Origin: Macrothele yani
Lineage: Eukaryota > Arthropoda > Arachnida > Araneae > Macrothelidae
Reading direction: 5' to 3'
Assembly: GCA_039090855.1 (NCBI GenBank)
Contig: CM077023.1
Location: 79,707,127 to 79,771,126 of the forward strand
DNA length: 64,000 nt
The notes under the pieces are model-generated. The model did no database searches. It saw only the letters and a program-made list of their open reading frames with translations, and was not told the origin of the DNA. Shown piece by piece: positions 45,527-56,349 of the stretch (its first letter is position 1; every line of letters starts with the position of its first letter). Position numbers and translations under genes: made by a program.

Positions 45527-45663
45527 TGGTGCGCTTGCCTTAAGGTACTTGCTCTCTGCCTACTCTGGAACCAGTGGCTCTGAATTAGGGTCGAGAGACA
45601 GTTTGTAGCCCAACAAGTTGCTCAGGTGGTCGTTAAACCCCGAAACCAAAAAAAAAAAAAAAA
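45527..45663 (+). repeat. SINE-A fragment
   Basis: Headless: 'ctggaaccagtggctctgaa', 'gtcgagagacagtttg', 'caggtggtcgttaaaccccg', poly-A. Confidence 0.75.
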
Positions 45664-45669
45664 ATGTAC

Positions 45670-46845
45670 TTGTATATGACAACTGAAAATGATGTACAAA
45701 TTATTTCATAATTGTGTAGGATAAAGCTCATCATGAGTAAAGGAGTTCCGCACGGGCCAGGTCCGGCCCTGTAAAATCCGAGCCTACAGTGAAAATGCCG
45801 CGCCAGGATTAGAAATTTTAACATTTTGCTACTAAATTTCGGAAAGAAAACATTTCCCCTCGCAAAATTAAGAGTAATTTCTGGTATGATCCGTTGTTTC
45901 TTACATTTCCTCCCCGTACCACTGATTTAAATTTGTAAATAAAATGAAATCAAATTTAATTTTGTAAAGAAAAAAAAGGATTTACGTTCGAAAGGTGATA
46001 ACTTGCAAATAAATTATATTTCAAAAGACATTTCGTTTATGTTTTTTTTAACAAATATTGTTCAGTCCCTCTATTTCAGATCAACACCACCCGGCGTCTC
46101 TGTTATCATCAAATTAAAACACTGTTCTCACTCAAATGCAATTTCATAATCATTCTGTAAAGTTTTCTGTTGGTGTTATTTTCCCTTAAGGAAGTGGGGG
46201 GGGGATCGGTAACTGAGATTACATAGTGAAACGGATGTCACGGAAGTGCAATACGAATCGAGTGCGTTCGGAAATTGTATAGCTGAAATCAACTGGCTGT
46301 GATATATAGACTGAAATTCTGAAACTGGTTTGAAAAGTACCAGGCCATGAACGTTCAAGCTTAGACTTGCCGGGCAGAAAGGGGCCGTAATATATAGTAA
46401 GTCTGAAAATGGCTGGACTTGGAATGTTTGAGTTTGGGTCACGTCGTTCTTTCCGAATTAAGGCCCTCGCAGTTATCCGCTATGTACTTACGCTCAATTT
46501 TACGCAACGTGAGAAAGACAAATGGATCCCAGATAGTCTTACATATCTAACTGCGCTTCCTGTTACTTCTTAAACAAGACAATTGCGCCATGAAACTGAA
46601 AAAAGCTGCGATACCATTGCGGAAAGATGATGCTGAATTATCGCATAAAACCTGACATATATATTTGTCACACTTAACAATATATACATTAGATATTTTC
46701 TTACTTGCAAACACTGCATAAGAAAGGGAGAAACGATTCAATGGAAGCTAAAAAGGATCATTTATTTGTGAATTATAATTCAAGTAATCAATAACGATGA
46801 TATCAGAAACAAATTAATAACGAAGAACTGTGCAACAACGATGCA
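45670..46845. other. unannotated stretch
   Basis: A weakly repeated phrase ('atatatag' within 'ggctgtgatatatagac' and 'ggccgtaatatatagt') lies near 46300-46400. No gene is recognised. Confidence 0.4.
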
Positions 46846-46846
46846 T

Positions 46847-47172
46847 AAAATAGTGAAACTACACTAGTAACCCGATTCATTGCCGTAAGGATATATGAAT
46901 AAACTTTTCAAAGCTTTCGCACATCAACCAGATGGCTTTTTCAAGGAAGATAGACAGCTTCTGCTTGTGTTCCTTGAAAGAGGCGTTTCGGTCTCTCTTC
47001 CTTAAAAAAGCCACATGCCTTTCCAATTCCAGGTGGCTTTTTCAAGAAAGACAGACAGTTTTTGTATATCTTCCTCGAAAAAGCCATTTGGTTGATGTGC
47101 AAAAGCTTGGAAACGTTTATTTATATTCTTACGCCAATAAATCGGATTAATAGTATAGTTCTACTATTTTTT
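46847..47172. mobile_element. foldback element with repeated internal dyads
   Basis: Outer arms of about 100 bp are inverted: 'gcacatcaaccagatggctt' in the left arm matches the complement of 'aagccatttggttgatgtgc' in the right. The interior holds two similar dyads built from 'ggctttttcaaggaaga' and its inverse. A 12-bp direct repeat, aattcaagtaat, lies at 46777-46788 and 47173-47184 and may be a duplication. No coding capacity. Confidence 0.65.
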
Positions 47173-47185
47173 AATTCAAGTAATA

Positions 47186-48270
47186 TAAATCAGTATTAAT
47201 CAGGATTATATAAAACTTCAAACTGTTTGAAATGAATGTTAGAAAGACACTTGACATATCTCCAGGTTTAGAAACGAAAGTGTGTACTATCTCTAATTAA
47301 AGCAAAAGTTACAAAAAAGTAAATGTAGAGTTGTGAGACTTTTATACAAGAAGATTTATTATGTATTTCAGCAAGTTTAGAGACTTTTCTCATTGCTGAA
47401 GTTTGTTAATAATGCAGAAAATGTTATTTAAATAATTTAATGTATTTCTGTATAGTTACAAAGCATGTGCAGGAATAATAATGTTCTACATGTTAATAAA
47501 TGTCGTACAAAAAAAAAAAAAAAAAAAAAAAGGAATAGTTCTAGAAATAGAATATTATCTTTAAAATGTAATTTGTCGTCCATAAATTACACAGTCAAGC
47601 ATGCTATTTTTCCACATCACATAAGTCACCAAGAAAAATAATATAAGCCCGAAGATTGAATAACATTAGTTTTAATTCCCACAGCATTTAATACGTTACC
47701 CTCGTGTGACATAACCCTACTCTTTGCTATTTGTTTTCTGAGTGCAAAATAACACTGGCCCTATAGAACTGTAACCAGAAATAGGACAAACGTAATTTAA
47801 ATTCATTGCAAGTTTCTGTGAAATCCTTAAACAGTATTTTTTAAAAGAACTGCATAATCAGGGAAACGGTTGCCATTTTTTTCATTAAGGTTGTTTTAAT
47901 ATTTCTGCTACAATGATTGCAAACAAGAAACATGATTTAAATACCATTTTCTCAAACCATTGATATGGAAAATATTCCATTTGTTATATTAAAAAACGAA
48001 GAAAACTGATTATGTTTTCTTTCGAAAACTAATTATTTTCATCGTTTTGTGTATTACGTTCAAATGTTTAAAGTTGATTATAATTATTCGTAAAATTATG
48101 ATCGTAGATCAAAATGGTGGCTTTTCTTGTGTCATATACAAGTTTGCAGTAACCCTGAGAAACTAAATATTCATATCGTTTTTAGAAACTAAACATTCAC
48201 GTTTTGGCTATCAGTTATGCATCCCTATGACGACTTTCGCATTTTTTTCGCAAACGAAAATGTTGGTAGT
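47186..48270. other. unannotated AT-rich stretch
   Basis: A poly-A tract lies at 47510-47531. Nothing else is recognised. Confidence 0.45.
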
Positions 48271-48275
48271 AGCAG

Positions 48276-48525
48276 ACTTGTGAAAACACAAATTTGTCGG
48301 TGACAGAGACCAAAGCTGCGCCTCCTCGCTCCGGAGCCAGTTGTTCTAACTGGCTAAACCACACCGACGGAATGGATAGCTGCGGATATTTCGTCTTGAT
48401 ACGTGCTTTACCTCTGTAGTACGCTACATCATCGACCTCTTAGGTTTTTTTCTTTCGTCCTGATACGTGCTTCACCTCTGTAGTATACGCTACATCATCG
48501 ACCTCTTAGTTTTTTTCTTTAGAAG
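48276..48525 (-). repeat. SINE-B copy with 65-bp internal duplication
   Basis: In plus-strand reading the tRNA-like block ('cgctccggagccagttgttc', 'ctaaaccacaccgacgg') is followed by its upstream segment. That segment ('acgtgctttacctctgtagt' to 'gacctcttag') occurs twice in tandem, about 65 bp apart. Confidence 0.75.
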
Positions 48526-48795
48526 CGAAGAAGGAATTTTCATTAATTCCAGACGATGTGTGGAACAAACATCCCACATTTTTCGAAGAACCGAACGGCC
48601 AGTGGATCCATTTTCCACAATCGGGCGCCAATGCGAAAACACAAATTTGTCGGTGACGGGGATCGAACCCACACCTTTTCGCTCCGGAGTCAGTTGTTTT
48701 TACCGACTAAACTACACCGACGGAGTTTACAGCGGCAGATTTGTCGTCTTGACACGTGCTTCACCTCTGTAGTACGCCACATACTTCTGAAGAAA
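48526..48795 (-). repeat. SINE-B copy, most complete
   Basis: In minus-strand reading: an upstream segment containing 'aagcacgtgtcaagacgac', then a tRNA-like block with A-box-like 'gtgtagtttagtcgg', 'ctccggagcg', B-box-like 'gggttcgatcccc', then 'acaaatttgtgttttcgca' and a 120-bp body. The T-arm stem and loop are well preserved; the rest of the tRNA fold is not. It lies head-to-tail with the copy before it. Confidence 0.8.
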
Positions 48796-48799
48796 AGCT

Positions 48800-49606
48800 A
48801 AATAGCTTGGACTTGTCGTATAACCCCCTCCCCCAAAAAAGACAGAAATAAATAAGGAAAGCAAAATTTGCTAGTAAATTATCTGACACACTGTATTGTA
48901 GCTATCTTTTTTTTTTTTTTTTTTTTGCTTCAAATCAAGAAATTCTTAAATAATTTTTAGGCCAGCTTTACGTGAACTAAAAACGATATGATTTACTGAA
49001 TGCATTAAAAGCTCAATAATTATTTTCATATGAATGACTTGAAATAACGCGCAACTAGTAATGATTTATCATTTTAGTCTGTCGGAATCTGTTACTTTTT
49101 TAACACCTTCAAAAGATACTTTATTTTATGTATTTTTTGGTGGATGTCTTCCATCTCTTACATATAATATTTAAAACAAGGCTTACTTTAAAACAGTTTC
49201 ACAGGTTACACAATTCGCTTACTTTACAGCCTCAATATTTTCCTCAAGTGATATTTTATCGTTGTTATTATTTTCTAATAATAGCTCATCACACCCGGTA
49301 CTGCTCAGTACTCCTCTCATTCATCTGCTTGAGCAAGCAATGGGTTGTACATATTTCGGCATAAAGTGTTCCAATTTTTTTCTCTCATCCCCAACTTTTT
49401 TTCCTCTCGTTTTCGGTGTACACTCAATCATCTTTGCTACACCGAAATTTTTATGCTTCGATTGATTTGGCATTTTATTTCCTTTTTTTATTTAAAGTCA
49501 TTGATTTTGATGAATCAATTTATCTGGAAACTCGTTTAACCAACAAACTAAGCGTTACGGAGAAGGATTATTTTTACTAGATTCTTTAGATATTGCTGAA
49601 ACAGTC

Positions 49607-49639
<33 letters not shown>

Positions 49640-49750
49640 GCCTTGTGAAGGTTATTCAAACTCATAAGACTCATGCTGTGATGTCAAAGAATCATTCCAT
49701 TGCTTCGATAATCCCACCAACACAAGTAAAACCAGAATCTTCGAATTAAT
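48800..49750. other. unannotated stretch with poly-T tracts
   Basis: Poly-T lies at 48908-48926 and 49610-49637. Small overlapping ORFs here are unsupported. Confidence 0.45.
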
Positions 49751-49754
49751 CTCT

Positions 49755-50170
49755 TGACCTCTCTGTAGCACAGTGATCTAAGAGTTGGCTTCTGACCATT
49801 CAGCCGAGATGGTTCCCGGGTCGAATCCCGAGGACGCATGGATATTGTGTTTGTCTTATAGCATTGGCTCTCGCCCTTTCCTGGAACTAGTTACCCTGAA
49901 TTAGAGACGGGAGACTGATCGGGTTCGAATACCAGGGAAGCATGGATGCTGCGTTTGTCTTAAAGCATTGGTTGTCTCCCTTCCTTGGAACCAGTGGCAC
50001 TAAATTAGGGACGGGCGATTGCTCGAGCTCGAATACCGGAGAGGAATGGATGTTGTGTTTGTCTTACAGCATTGGCTCTCTCCCTTACCTGGAGCCAGTG
50101 GCCCAAAATTTGGGACGGTCGACTGCTTATAGCCCATCGAGTCGCTCACGGTGATCGTTAAGCTATTAAA
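49755..50170 (+). repeat. SINE-A copy with body triplicated (104-bp period)
   Basis: One tRNA-like head ('gtagcacagtgatctaagag', 'cgggtcgaatcccg') is followed by three tandem body units. The equivalent 'atgga' after the B-box falls at 49838, 49942 and 50046, an exact 104-bp spacing. Each unit runs from a B-box-like 'tcgaat(a/c)cc' to 'gggacgg-cga-tg'. Only the last unit carries the 3' end ('cacggtgatcgttaagc'). Confidence 0.88.
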
Positions 50171-50179
50171 AGCAAAACA

Positions 50180-51300
50180 TAATTCATCTCAGAATTACAA
50201 GCATTCAATGAATCACTTGATTTCAATATAAGATTAAGCTGAAACCACTTCATTCATCAAAACCAAACGATGCAACAGAATGATTTTTAACCGGTGTTCC
50301 GTACACTCTTAGGGGTCAGGAAGTATTATCCACTTCGCAATGAAATCCAAAATAAAGATTAATTTAATGCGGATACTAACAAATTAACGGGGCCGGCAAA
50401 AGCAAGCGGCTTCAATGAAATCTCTAAGGATAATGCTCTAAAACTTAAAATTCAAGGGAAATTCTCTGCCGAATTTTGTCTGCATGTACGAGCGCATTAT
50501 CCCGAATCATTGCGCGCACAGAGCACTGCAAGTTTCAGTTGCATTTCCCATCACCTATTTACGTGAAATTTATTTTTCAGTTCTGACATAACTGAAAAAA
50601 TACACAAAAACCGCTTAAGAAATGTGGAATCTGTGGATTCAGCTCTCAGAAATGAATCAAATATTAAAAAGCTAGCCACTGAGATGCGATATCAACCTTC
50701 TCATTAAAATTCCAATTTTCGTAGATATTTTTTTTGTTTTTGTTTTTGAATTAAAGTATTTTGAAATTTGTGAATTTGCATATTGTATGTTGTTCGGGTA
50801 CTATTTGTGCATTGCTTTGAGTTGAGGTCCAACTCGTAAAAATGGCTCATGAGACATTTAGGCTTTCGGTAGTGATTCAGGGGCGGGGTCCGCACAAGTC
50901 AAAAGTTTACGAACCGCTGAAGCAAAAGATCAGCTTCTAAAAATTAATATTTAAAAACTGTGTGTGTGTGTGTGTGTGTGCGTGTGTTTAGTTTCGTTCA
51001 CTGTCTTGTAAGAGTTCAATGCATTCATATATATCATTTCCATCCGCACGACTTACTTTCTTATTCTAAAGCGACTCCTAACAGTTCCTAAGGTGCTCAT
51101 GAGAAGCGTCTAACTTCCACAAAGCAATGAATAACAAGAAGGTTCATTCTGTTGTATCCCTTTTTCACGTGCACTAAATGAATTCAGCGAATCGTAACTG
51201 CATTTTTATTTGTTTTGTTATAACAGTGCTTTGTGTCATTTCGATTTACTTACATAAAACAGTCATTTTTGCAAGTAGCCCCTCAGTTAGTTGCAGAGTA
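50180..51300. other. unannotated stretch
   Basis: A (TG)n run lies at 50960-50988. No gene or known repeat is recognised. Confidence 0.45.
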
Positions 51301-51304
51301 TGAT

Positions 51305-51465
51305 AAAGGAACTTTCTGACAAGAACGAGAAATATGGATTAAAGATGAACTGATATACAAAAACAAAATTGATGTACAATGCTTCTACAAGAACTGAAGA
51401 TTTAGAGGTTGTCTGGGCTAATTTAGAAGTAACTGATGCCTACATCTACCTTGGACAGGGGGATG
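51305..51465 (+). mobile_element. RTE LINE internal fragment, old
   Basis: Plus-strand remnant of the RT region. 'gatgtacaatgcttctacaa' corresponds to the codons for VMFNAFTR, and 'gcctacatctaccttggaca' to those for TYVYLGQ. Both ends are missing and indels are frequent. Confidence 0.75.
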
Positions 51466-51505
51466 GGGTAAATGGAACCTTAGAGGGGGCAAGTTTTCCA
51501 TTTGC

Positions 51506-51512
<7 letters not shown>

Positions 51513-51539
<27 letters not shown>

Positions 51540-52035
51540 TTCTATAAAGAAGATACCTAAGCAAAAAATACATATATAATTTTGACTCACACCTAATACA
51601 ACATAGAAAAGGTTATGTATCTACCTGTGTGAGTAAAAGGAGAAAAGATAAAAAAATAAAATAAAACAACTAAATGTAGAAGGTGTCGAGAATATTTGCT
51701 CTTAAGTATATATATATATATATATATATATTCTATTAAGAAGAGACCTAAGCAAAAAAAATATATATATTTTTGACTCATACCAGGTACAACATAGAAA
51801 AGGTTATGTATCTACCGGTGTGAGTAAAAGGAGTAAAGATAAAAAATAAAATAAAACAACTGAATGTAGAAAGTGTCGAGAATACTGAGCCTTGGCTTTC
51901 AGTTGTTTTATTTTATTTTTTATCTTTTCTCCTTTTACTCACACCGGTAGATACATAACCTTTTCTATGTTGTACCTGGTATGAGTCAAAAATATTTTTT
52001 TTTTTTTTTGCTTAGGTCTCTTCTTAATAGAATGT
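51513..52035. repeat. three-unit repeat: two direct, one inverted, with (TA)n
   Basis: Unit 1 (51539-51713) and unit 2 (51729-51895) are direct repeats with a 191-bp period, each preceded by a (TA)n run. Unit 3 (51899-52033) is inverted relative to unit 2 and almost perfectly complementary to it over about 133 bp, with a 35-base loop (51864-51898). A shared phrase is 'aaaaggttatgtatctacc'. No coding frame is preserved. Confidence 0.9.
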
Positions 52036-52212
52036 GAATTCTGAATTTTCATAACTGCTGCGTTGCGCGTTTTGATCTTCAGGTTATTTTGCAACTTTCG
52101 TTTTAAATTCAAAAGTTTTTCCTTAGTTTTCAGCTTTGCTCTTCAGTATATATATAAATATATAATTTTTAGCTACTATATATATATAGAATTAATTATT
52201 ATATATCTCATA

Positions 52213-52478
52213 CAGGGGCGCATTTAAAGGGGGCCAGGGGCTTTGGCCCCCATAAATTGTTTTATTAATATTATTTTTTTTTCGTTAAAATGCGACTTAC
52301 ATTAGAAAAAAATTCCTTAATTTAATAAAAATGCATCAACTTACATTAGAAAAAAATGCTTTAATGTTTCTTCTATTTTCCATTAACTTTAATTTTGTTC
52401 TGGTAGATTCCCCAAAAGTTCCATTTTTCGTCGCACCCCCCTCCACCTCCCCGAAGAAAAATTCTGTATACACCCCTG
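52213..52478 (+). mobile_element. hAT-like MITE
   Basis: It starts 'caggggcgcatttaaagg' and ends 'gtatacacccctg' (inverse CAGGGGTG). Flanking octamers atctcata and atatagta share 5 of 8 bases. The body, including 'atgcgacttacattagaaaa', is the same family as 56082-56338, which lies in the opposite orientation. Confidence 0.7.
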
Positions 52479-52489
52479 ATATAGTAATT

Positions 52490-53715
52490 ACTTCTTCAAA
52501 CATTTCAAGAATAACAAACTTTTTTCAGCCAAACGAGAGGATGTTCGGAGGGAGGCAGCCTTGAAATTTTTATTTAATAAAATACATTTAACACACTCTT
52601 GATCCTGAATCACGATTCCCAGACAATTAGGTATGATTAGTTTACTTATTATATTTTGAAGAATAGCATGCGTCGTAATATACTTTTTAGCAAAATAAAC
52701 TATAACACTAGAACAAATATTAAAAATAATATAATTGGAGAAATATTTGCAGCATAAAAAAGAAACGAAAATTTCTTTTTCATCATAGCCTGAATTTATT
52801 AACATTTGGCTCGGTAACCTAAAATGTCTCGGGGGTCGTTTCCGGGAGGGGCCCCCCGAATATATGACTGAAAGAAACACTGGCTTCATCTAGTACTCAA
52901 GCCTGGAACAAGCTTGCACGATCTGCCAGGGATCCGCGGCTCTGAACAATCGGCCCCCAGGGCGGCCCTTTGAAATCATTCTATAATTTTTATTTTGTTT
53001 CAGATAAGTCATTAGTTTGTAAAAGGTCCTATCAAATGTGTTTTTCAAACATGTTACATGCCCCTTCAACAAAAGGAAATAAATGCAACAAAACTATGAA
53101 TTTTCAAGAGAAAATCAATCCAAATAAAATATTTGCTATGAATTTTCAGCATACCTCTGAAATCTATAGCAACGAGTTCATTTTATTAGGAATATCATGA
53201 AATAAACGGTGGAAGAAAAATCAGGAGAACTTATTTAAGCGAAAGGAAAACTCCAAATCAAAGAGAAAGAAGAATACTGTGCTCAGGTATAGTGGACTGA
53301 ACGGTTAAACAGCTGTTTTTAGAGCGAAATATATTCCAAAAATTGCATACAGTGTTACCATGTGAGGGGAAATTAAATTCCAGGGTCCTAGTGAGACTTA
53401 CTTTCTAATTTTTTATTCCCTCTCTCTCTCTTAGTGAGGAAAGTAATGTGCCAGTTCATTTGCGCTTCGAATAATGTTAAACGAAATTTCCCATGCTTAT
53501 TTTAAAAGCACTTGCTCCAGGGAAAAGTGAAAACGGAACCAGAAAAACAAAAACAAAAACAAAAAAATACAGTATTCATTTCTCTCCCATTACTTGAACT
53601 CAAAGCAGAGCTTCAGAATAATAATAAATTAACCTCTCGATCATTGTGAGACGCAAACTTTTTTTTTTCCATAAATAAACCAAAGTTTCAGTAGAAAATT
53701 ATAAGCTGTTATTTT
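52490..53715. other. unannotated stretch
   Basis: A GC-rich patch at 52830-52975 ('ggggccccccgaa', 'gggcggccct') may be another decayed element. The rest is AT-rich with no recognised gene. Confidence 0.4.
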
Positions 53716-53721
53716 CTGCAT

Positions 53722-53755
53722 CTACCAGAAGCGGGCCTCGGCCCGCTTCTGGTAG
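53722..53755. repeat. perfect 16-bp GC-rich hairpin
   Basis: Arms 53722-53737 and 53740-53755 are exact complements ('ctaccagaagcgggcc') separated by 'tc', in otherwise very AT-rich sequence. There is no T-run after it that would suggest a terminator. Confidence 0.93.
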
Positions 53756-53759
53756 AGTA

Positions 53760-55740
53760 GTTACACAGTTCTTCAGATGCTCAGAAAGGTGAAAATGTAC
53801 CGAGACAAATGAAACGTTAGTTTTAATAAAATATTGATTATTAAAATTAATCCATTGTAATGCCATGAAATCCTTCTAACTAGATCAACTCACTACTATT
53901 AAAAATACATACACGTATAAAATATTTCTTTCAAATCAATCTAGAATTTTTGTTTTGTAATTATATATTGTTTTCACAGCCAAATACTCTAGAACGGGAA
54001 ACTTAGACTTTACCTAAGATAAAAATATGGAATGGAAATTATGAAAGCATATCAATTTTATAGCGCTAAGCGAAAGTGAACTTTGCTTTGCTATTAACAG
54101 ACTAGACTTGTCGAATTGAATTCGATGTGAAGAATGATACGGATCTCTTAAATAATTCGATCTGCAGAGAGATAAAACGATTGTTTGCAAAAATTTAAAA
54201 CCTGTGTGAATGCATGTTGATGTACACAGGAACAATTTTAACACAATTCTTTACGCTGTGTATCTCAGTGGCCAATTTGCTTTGAATTTTTCTGAAATCA
54301 TTCGAAAAGCTCGGTTTTGTTAATTTTTTCGCACCTTGCAGAACTTTTTGCTGGCCAAGCTATAGATCTCGTGCACCCTGGCGTAAATGAAATGATCATC
54401 ATACTACAGAATTTTTTAAATCGTCCTGAAAACGGTCAAAAGAGAAATAAAAGTGAGAGATAAAGGTGGAAAAATTGTCATGATAACGAAGTGCGATGAG
54501 AGCGGACTAGTGACCCAAAAAATCCTTTCGGAGTATTGTGCTGCCATCTAGGGACTACAGAGGGAATCACAACCTTAAATGAAGTGAATATTTGCGATCA
54601 GGTTTAATCCGAAAGTTACCATTAATTGTTTTTACTTTATTATTTTCGTTTCTGGTAATTATTTTCATTTCTTTTAATTTATTGTTTTCATTAATTATTT
54701 TTAATTTATTATTTTCATTTCAGAGCAAAGATATTTTCTGTCGATGAATATTCAAAATTTCGAGACACTGTATCACATTTTTATTTTTTTCAGGCCAAAA
54801 TCGTTTTTGAAAAACTGTGCAGGCTGAAAATAAAAATAACGTCTGAAGAAAAACAGAAAAAAAAATCCGCAAATTGTTTTGATGGCACAGTTAAACTTTA
54901 TTACTATTACCCGAATTGTAAAACAAAGTAATTGCTTCGAAATTTCTTTGACAAGACAGTACAATATATAAAGAAATTGAAACAATGCAAACGAGGGGCG
55001 CCGACTTCACCAAATTATTAGATGGGCAGGCGTGAAGGGATCAGACGTGAGAGGGGCACGTCTGTTCCAATGCCAGGAGGAAAACAAAAAAGGGCAAAAA
55101 GAAAAACTACAAGATTCGACGAATATTTTAAAACACAATTGCTCATTTGCAAATGAACAAGGAAACAGAAATAAATATTCTTTTGCTGAATATTAATATT
55201 ATTAAAAATAAAATTCAGCCTATGGTTTTATAAAAATATCCGGAAATATTTTATTTTCAACCGTTTATAAAAAAAATTAAAAATTAGCGCGGTTACTTCA
55301 ACAAAGAACAAGAAGCGCAAAAAATAAATAGATAAATAAAGGCACTAGAGATTATACGGTTCTGTACTTTTATTTATTTATTTTATTCGCATCATGAGAA
55401 CATGTCAATTTTAAAGTGGAACAATGTTATAAAGAATAATACATTTCTGTAAAGGAAAGAAATATATTTTCTGTAATTAGAGAAGCACCCGATAGCCTGA
55501 ATAGCATGGGAATTATTTTTTTTTCTATAGAAATATTTCAACTCAGGTATTTCGAAAATGACATACATATACAAAAACAAAAACTATTATTTAATTAAAC
55601 AGGATGAAAGACATTGGATGTCCACTTCCCTCCAGTAAAATTATTTAAGGGGGCAAGATTCACCTCCCTTTCCATAGTCATCACCTATGATGCAGACATG
55701 TTGATTTTGTATTTGTTCATGGTACGTTTATTGTCTTGAA
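53760..55740. other. 2 kb without recognisable gene
   Basis: Low-complexity 'attattttcattt' words repeat at 54630-54720. No other feature is seen. Confidence 0.45.
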
Positions 55741-55747
55741 TGAAATT

Positions 55748-55970
55748 GCGCTGCCGCAGTGGCGCAGTATAGTCTAAGCGATGACTTCGGATCATTCGTC
55801 CTAACTAGGTCTGGGTTCGAATCCCGCTGAGGCATGGATGTTGTTATGTTTTACGGCGCTGGCTCTCTCTCCCTTCCCTGGAACCAGTGGCCCTAAATTA
55901 GGTGACGAGCGACTGCTAATAGCCCACTGACTTGCTCACTGTTGTCGTTAAACCTCCAATAAAAAAAAAG
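55748..55970 (+). repeat. SINE-A full-length copy
   Basis: Head 'gccgcagtggcgcagtatag', B-box-like 'ctgggttcgaatcccg', body 'ccctggaaccagtggccct', 'aaattaggtgacgagcgact', 'gttgtcgttaaacctcc' and an A-tail. It is one of the better preserved copies. Confidence 0.88.
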
Positions 55971-56081
55971 TATATTTATATATAATTGCTCCTTACGTTT
56001 GACAAATATGAGAAGTAAAAACATTCTTTCATTTTCATAATAAGTAAGCTCAGGTAGTGTGTGCAAAGACTTCCCTAAAGT

Positions 56082-56338
56082 CAGAGGCCTATATAGATTT
56101 TTTCTGGGTGGGTTGGGGCAGGGAGCGACGGAATACGGAATTTTTTTTTGAAATCCATTAGGATATAAAAGTTAATGAAAAATAGGAGAAAAATTCAAGC
56201 ATTATTTTCAAATGTAAGGTTATTCATTTTTTTTCAAATTAAGGCATTTTTTCTAATGTAAGTCGCATTTAAAAAAAAAGTGAAACACTTGGGGGGGGGC
56301 AAGGCCCTTCCCTCTCCCCACGTCTAAATATGCCCCTG
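56082..56338 (-). mobile_element. hAT-like MITE with 8-bp duplication
   Basis: Ends 'cagaggcctatatag' and 'aatatgcccctg' are inverted. Flanks cctaaagt (56074-56081) and cctaaggt (56339-56346) are an 8-bp duplication with one mismatch. The body is the inverse of 52213-52478 ('ttctaatgtaagtcgcattt'). Confidence 0.8.
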
Positions 56339-56349
56339 CCTAAGGTAAT

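Noticed and set aside
49755..50170. Three independent SINE insertions
   Set aside because: There is one head and one 3' end, and spacing is exactly 104 bp, so internal triplication is simpler.
53722..53755. Bacterial-type intrinsic terminator
   Set aside because: No following T-run and the context is eukaryotic.
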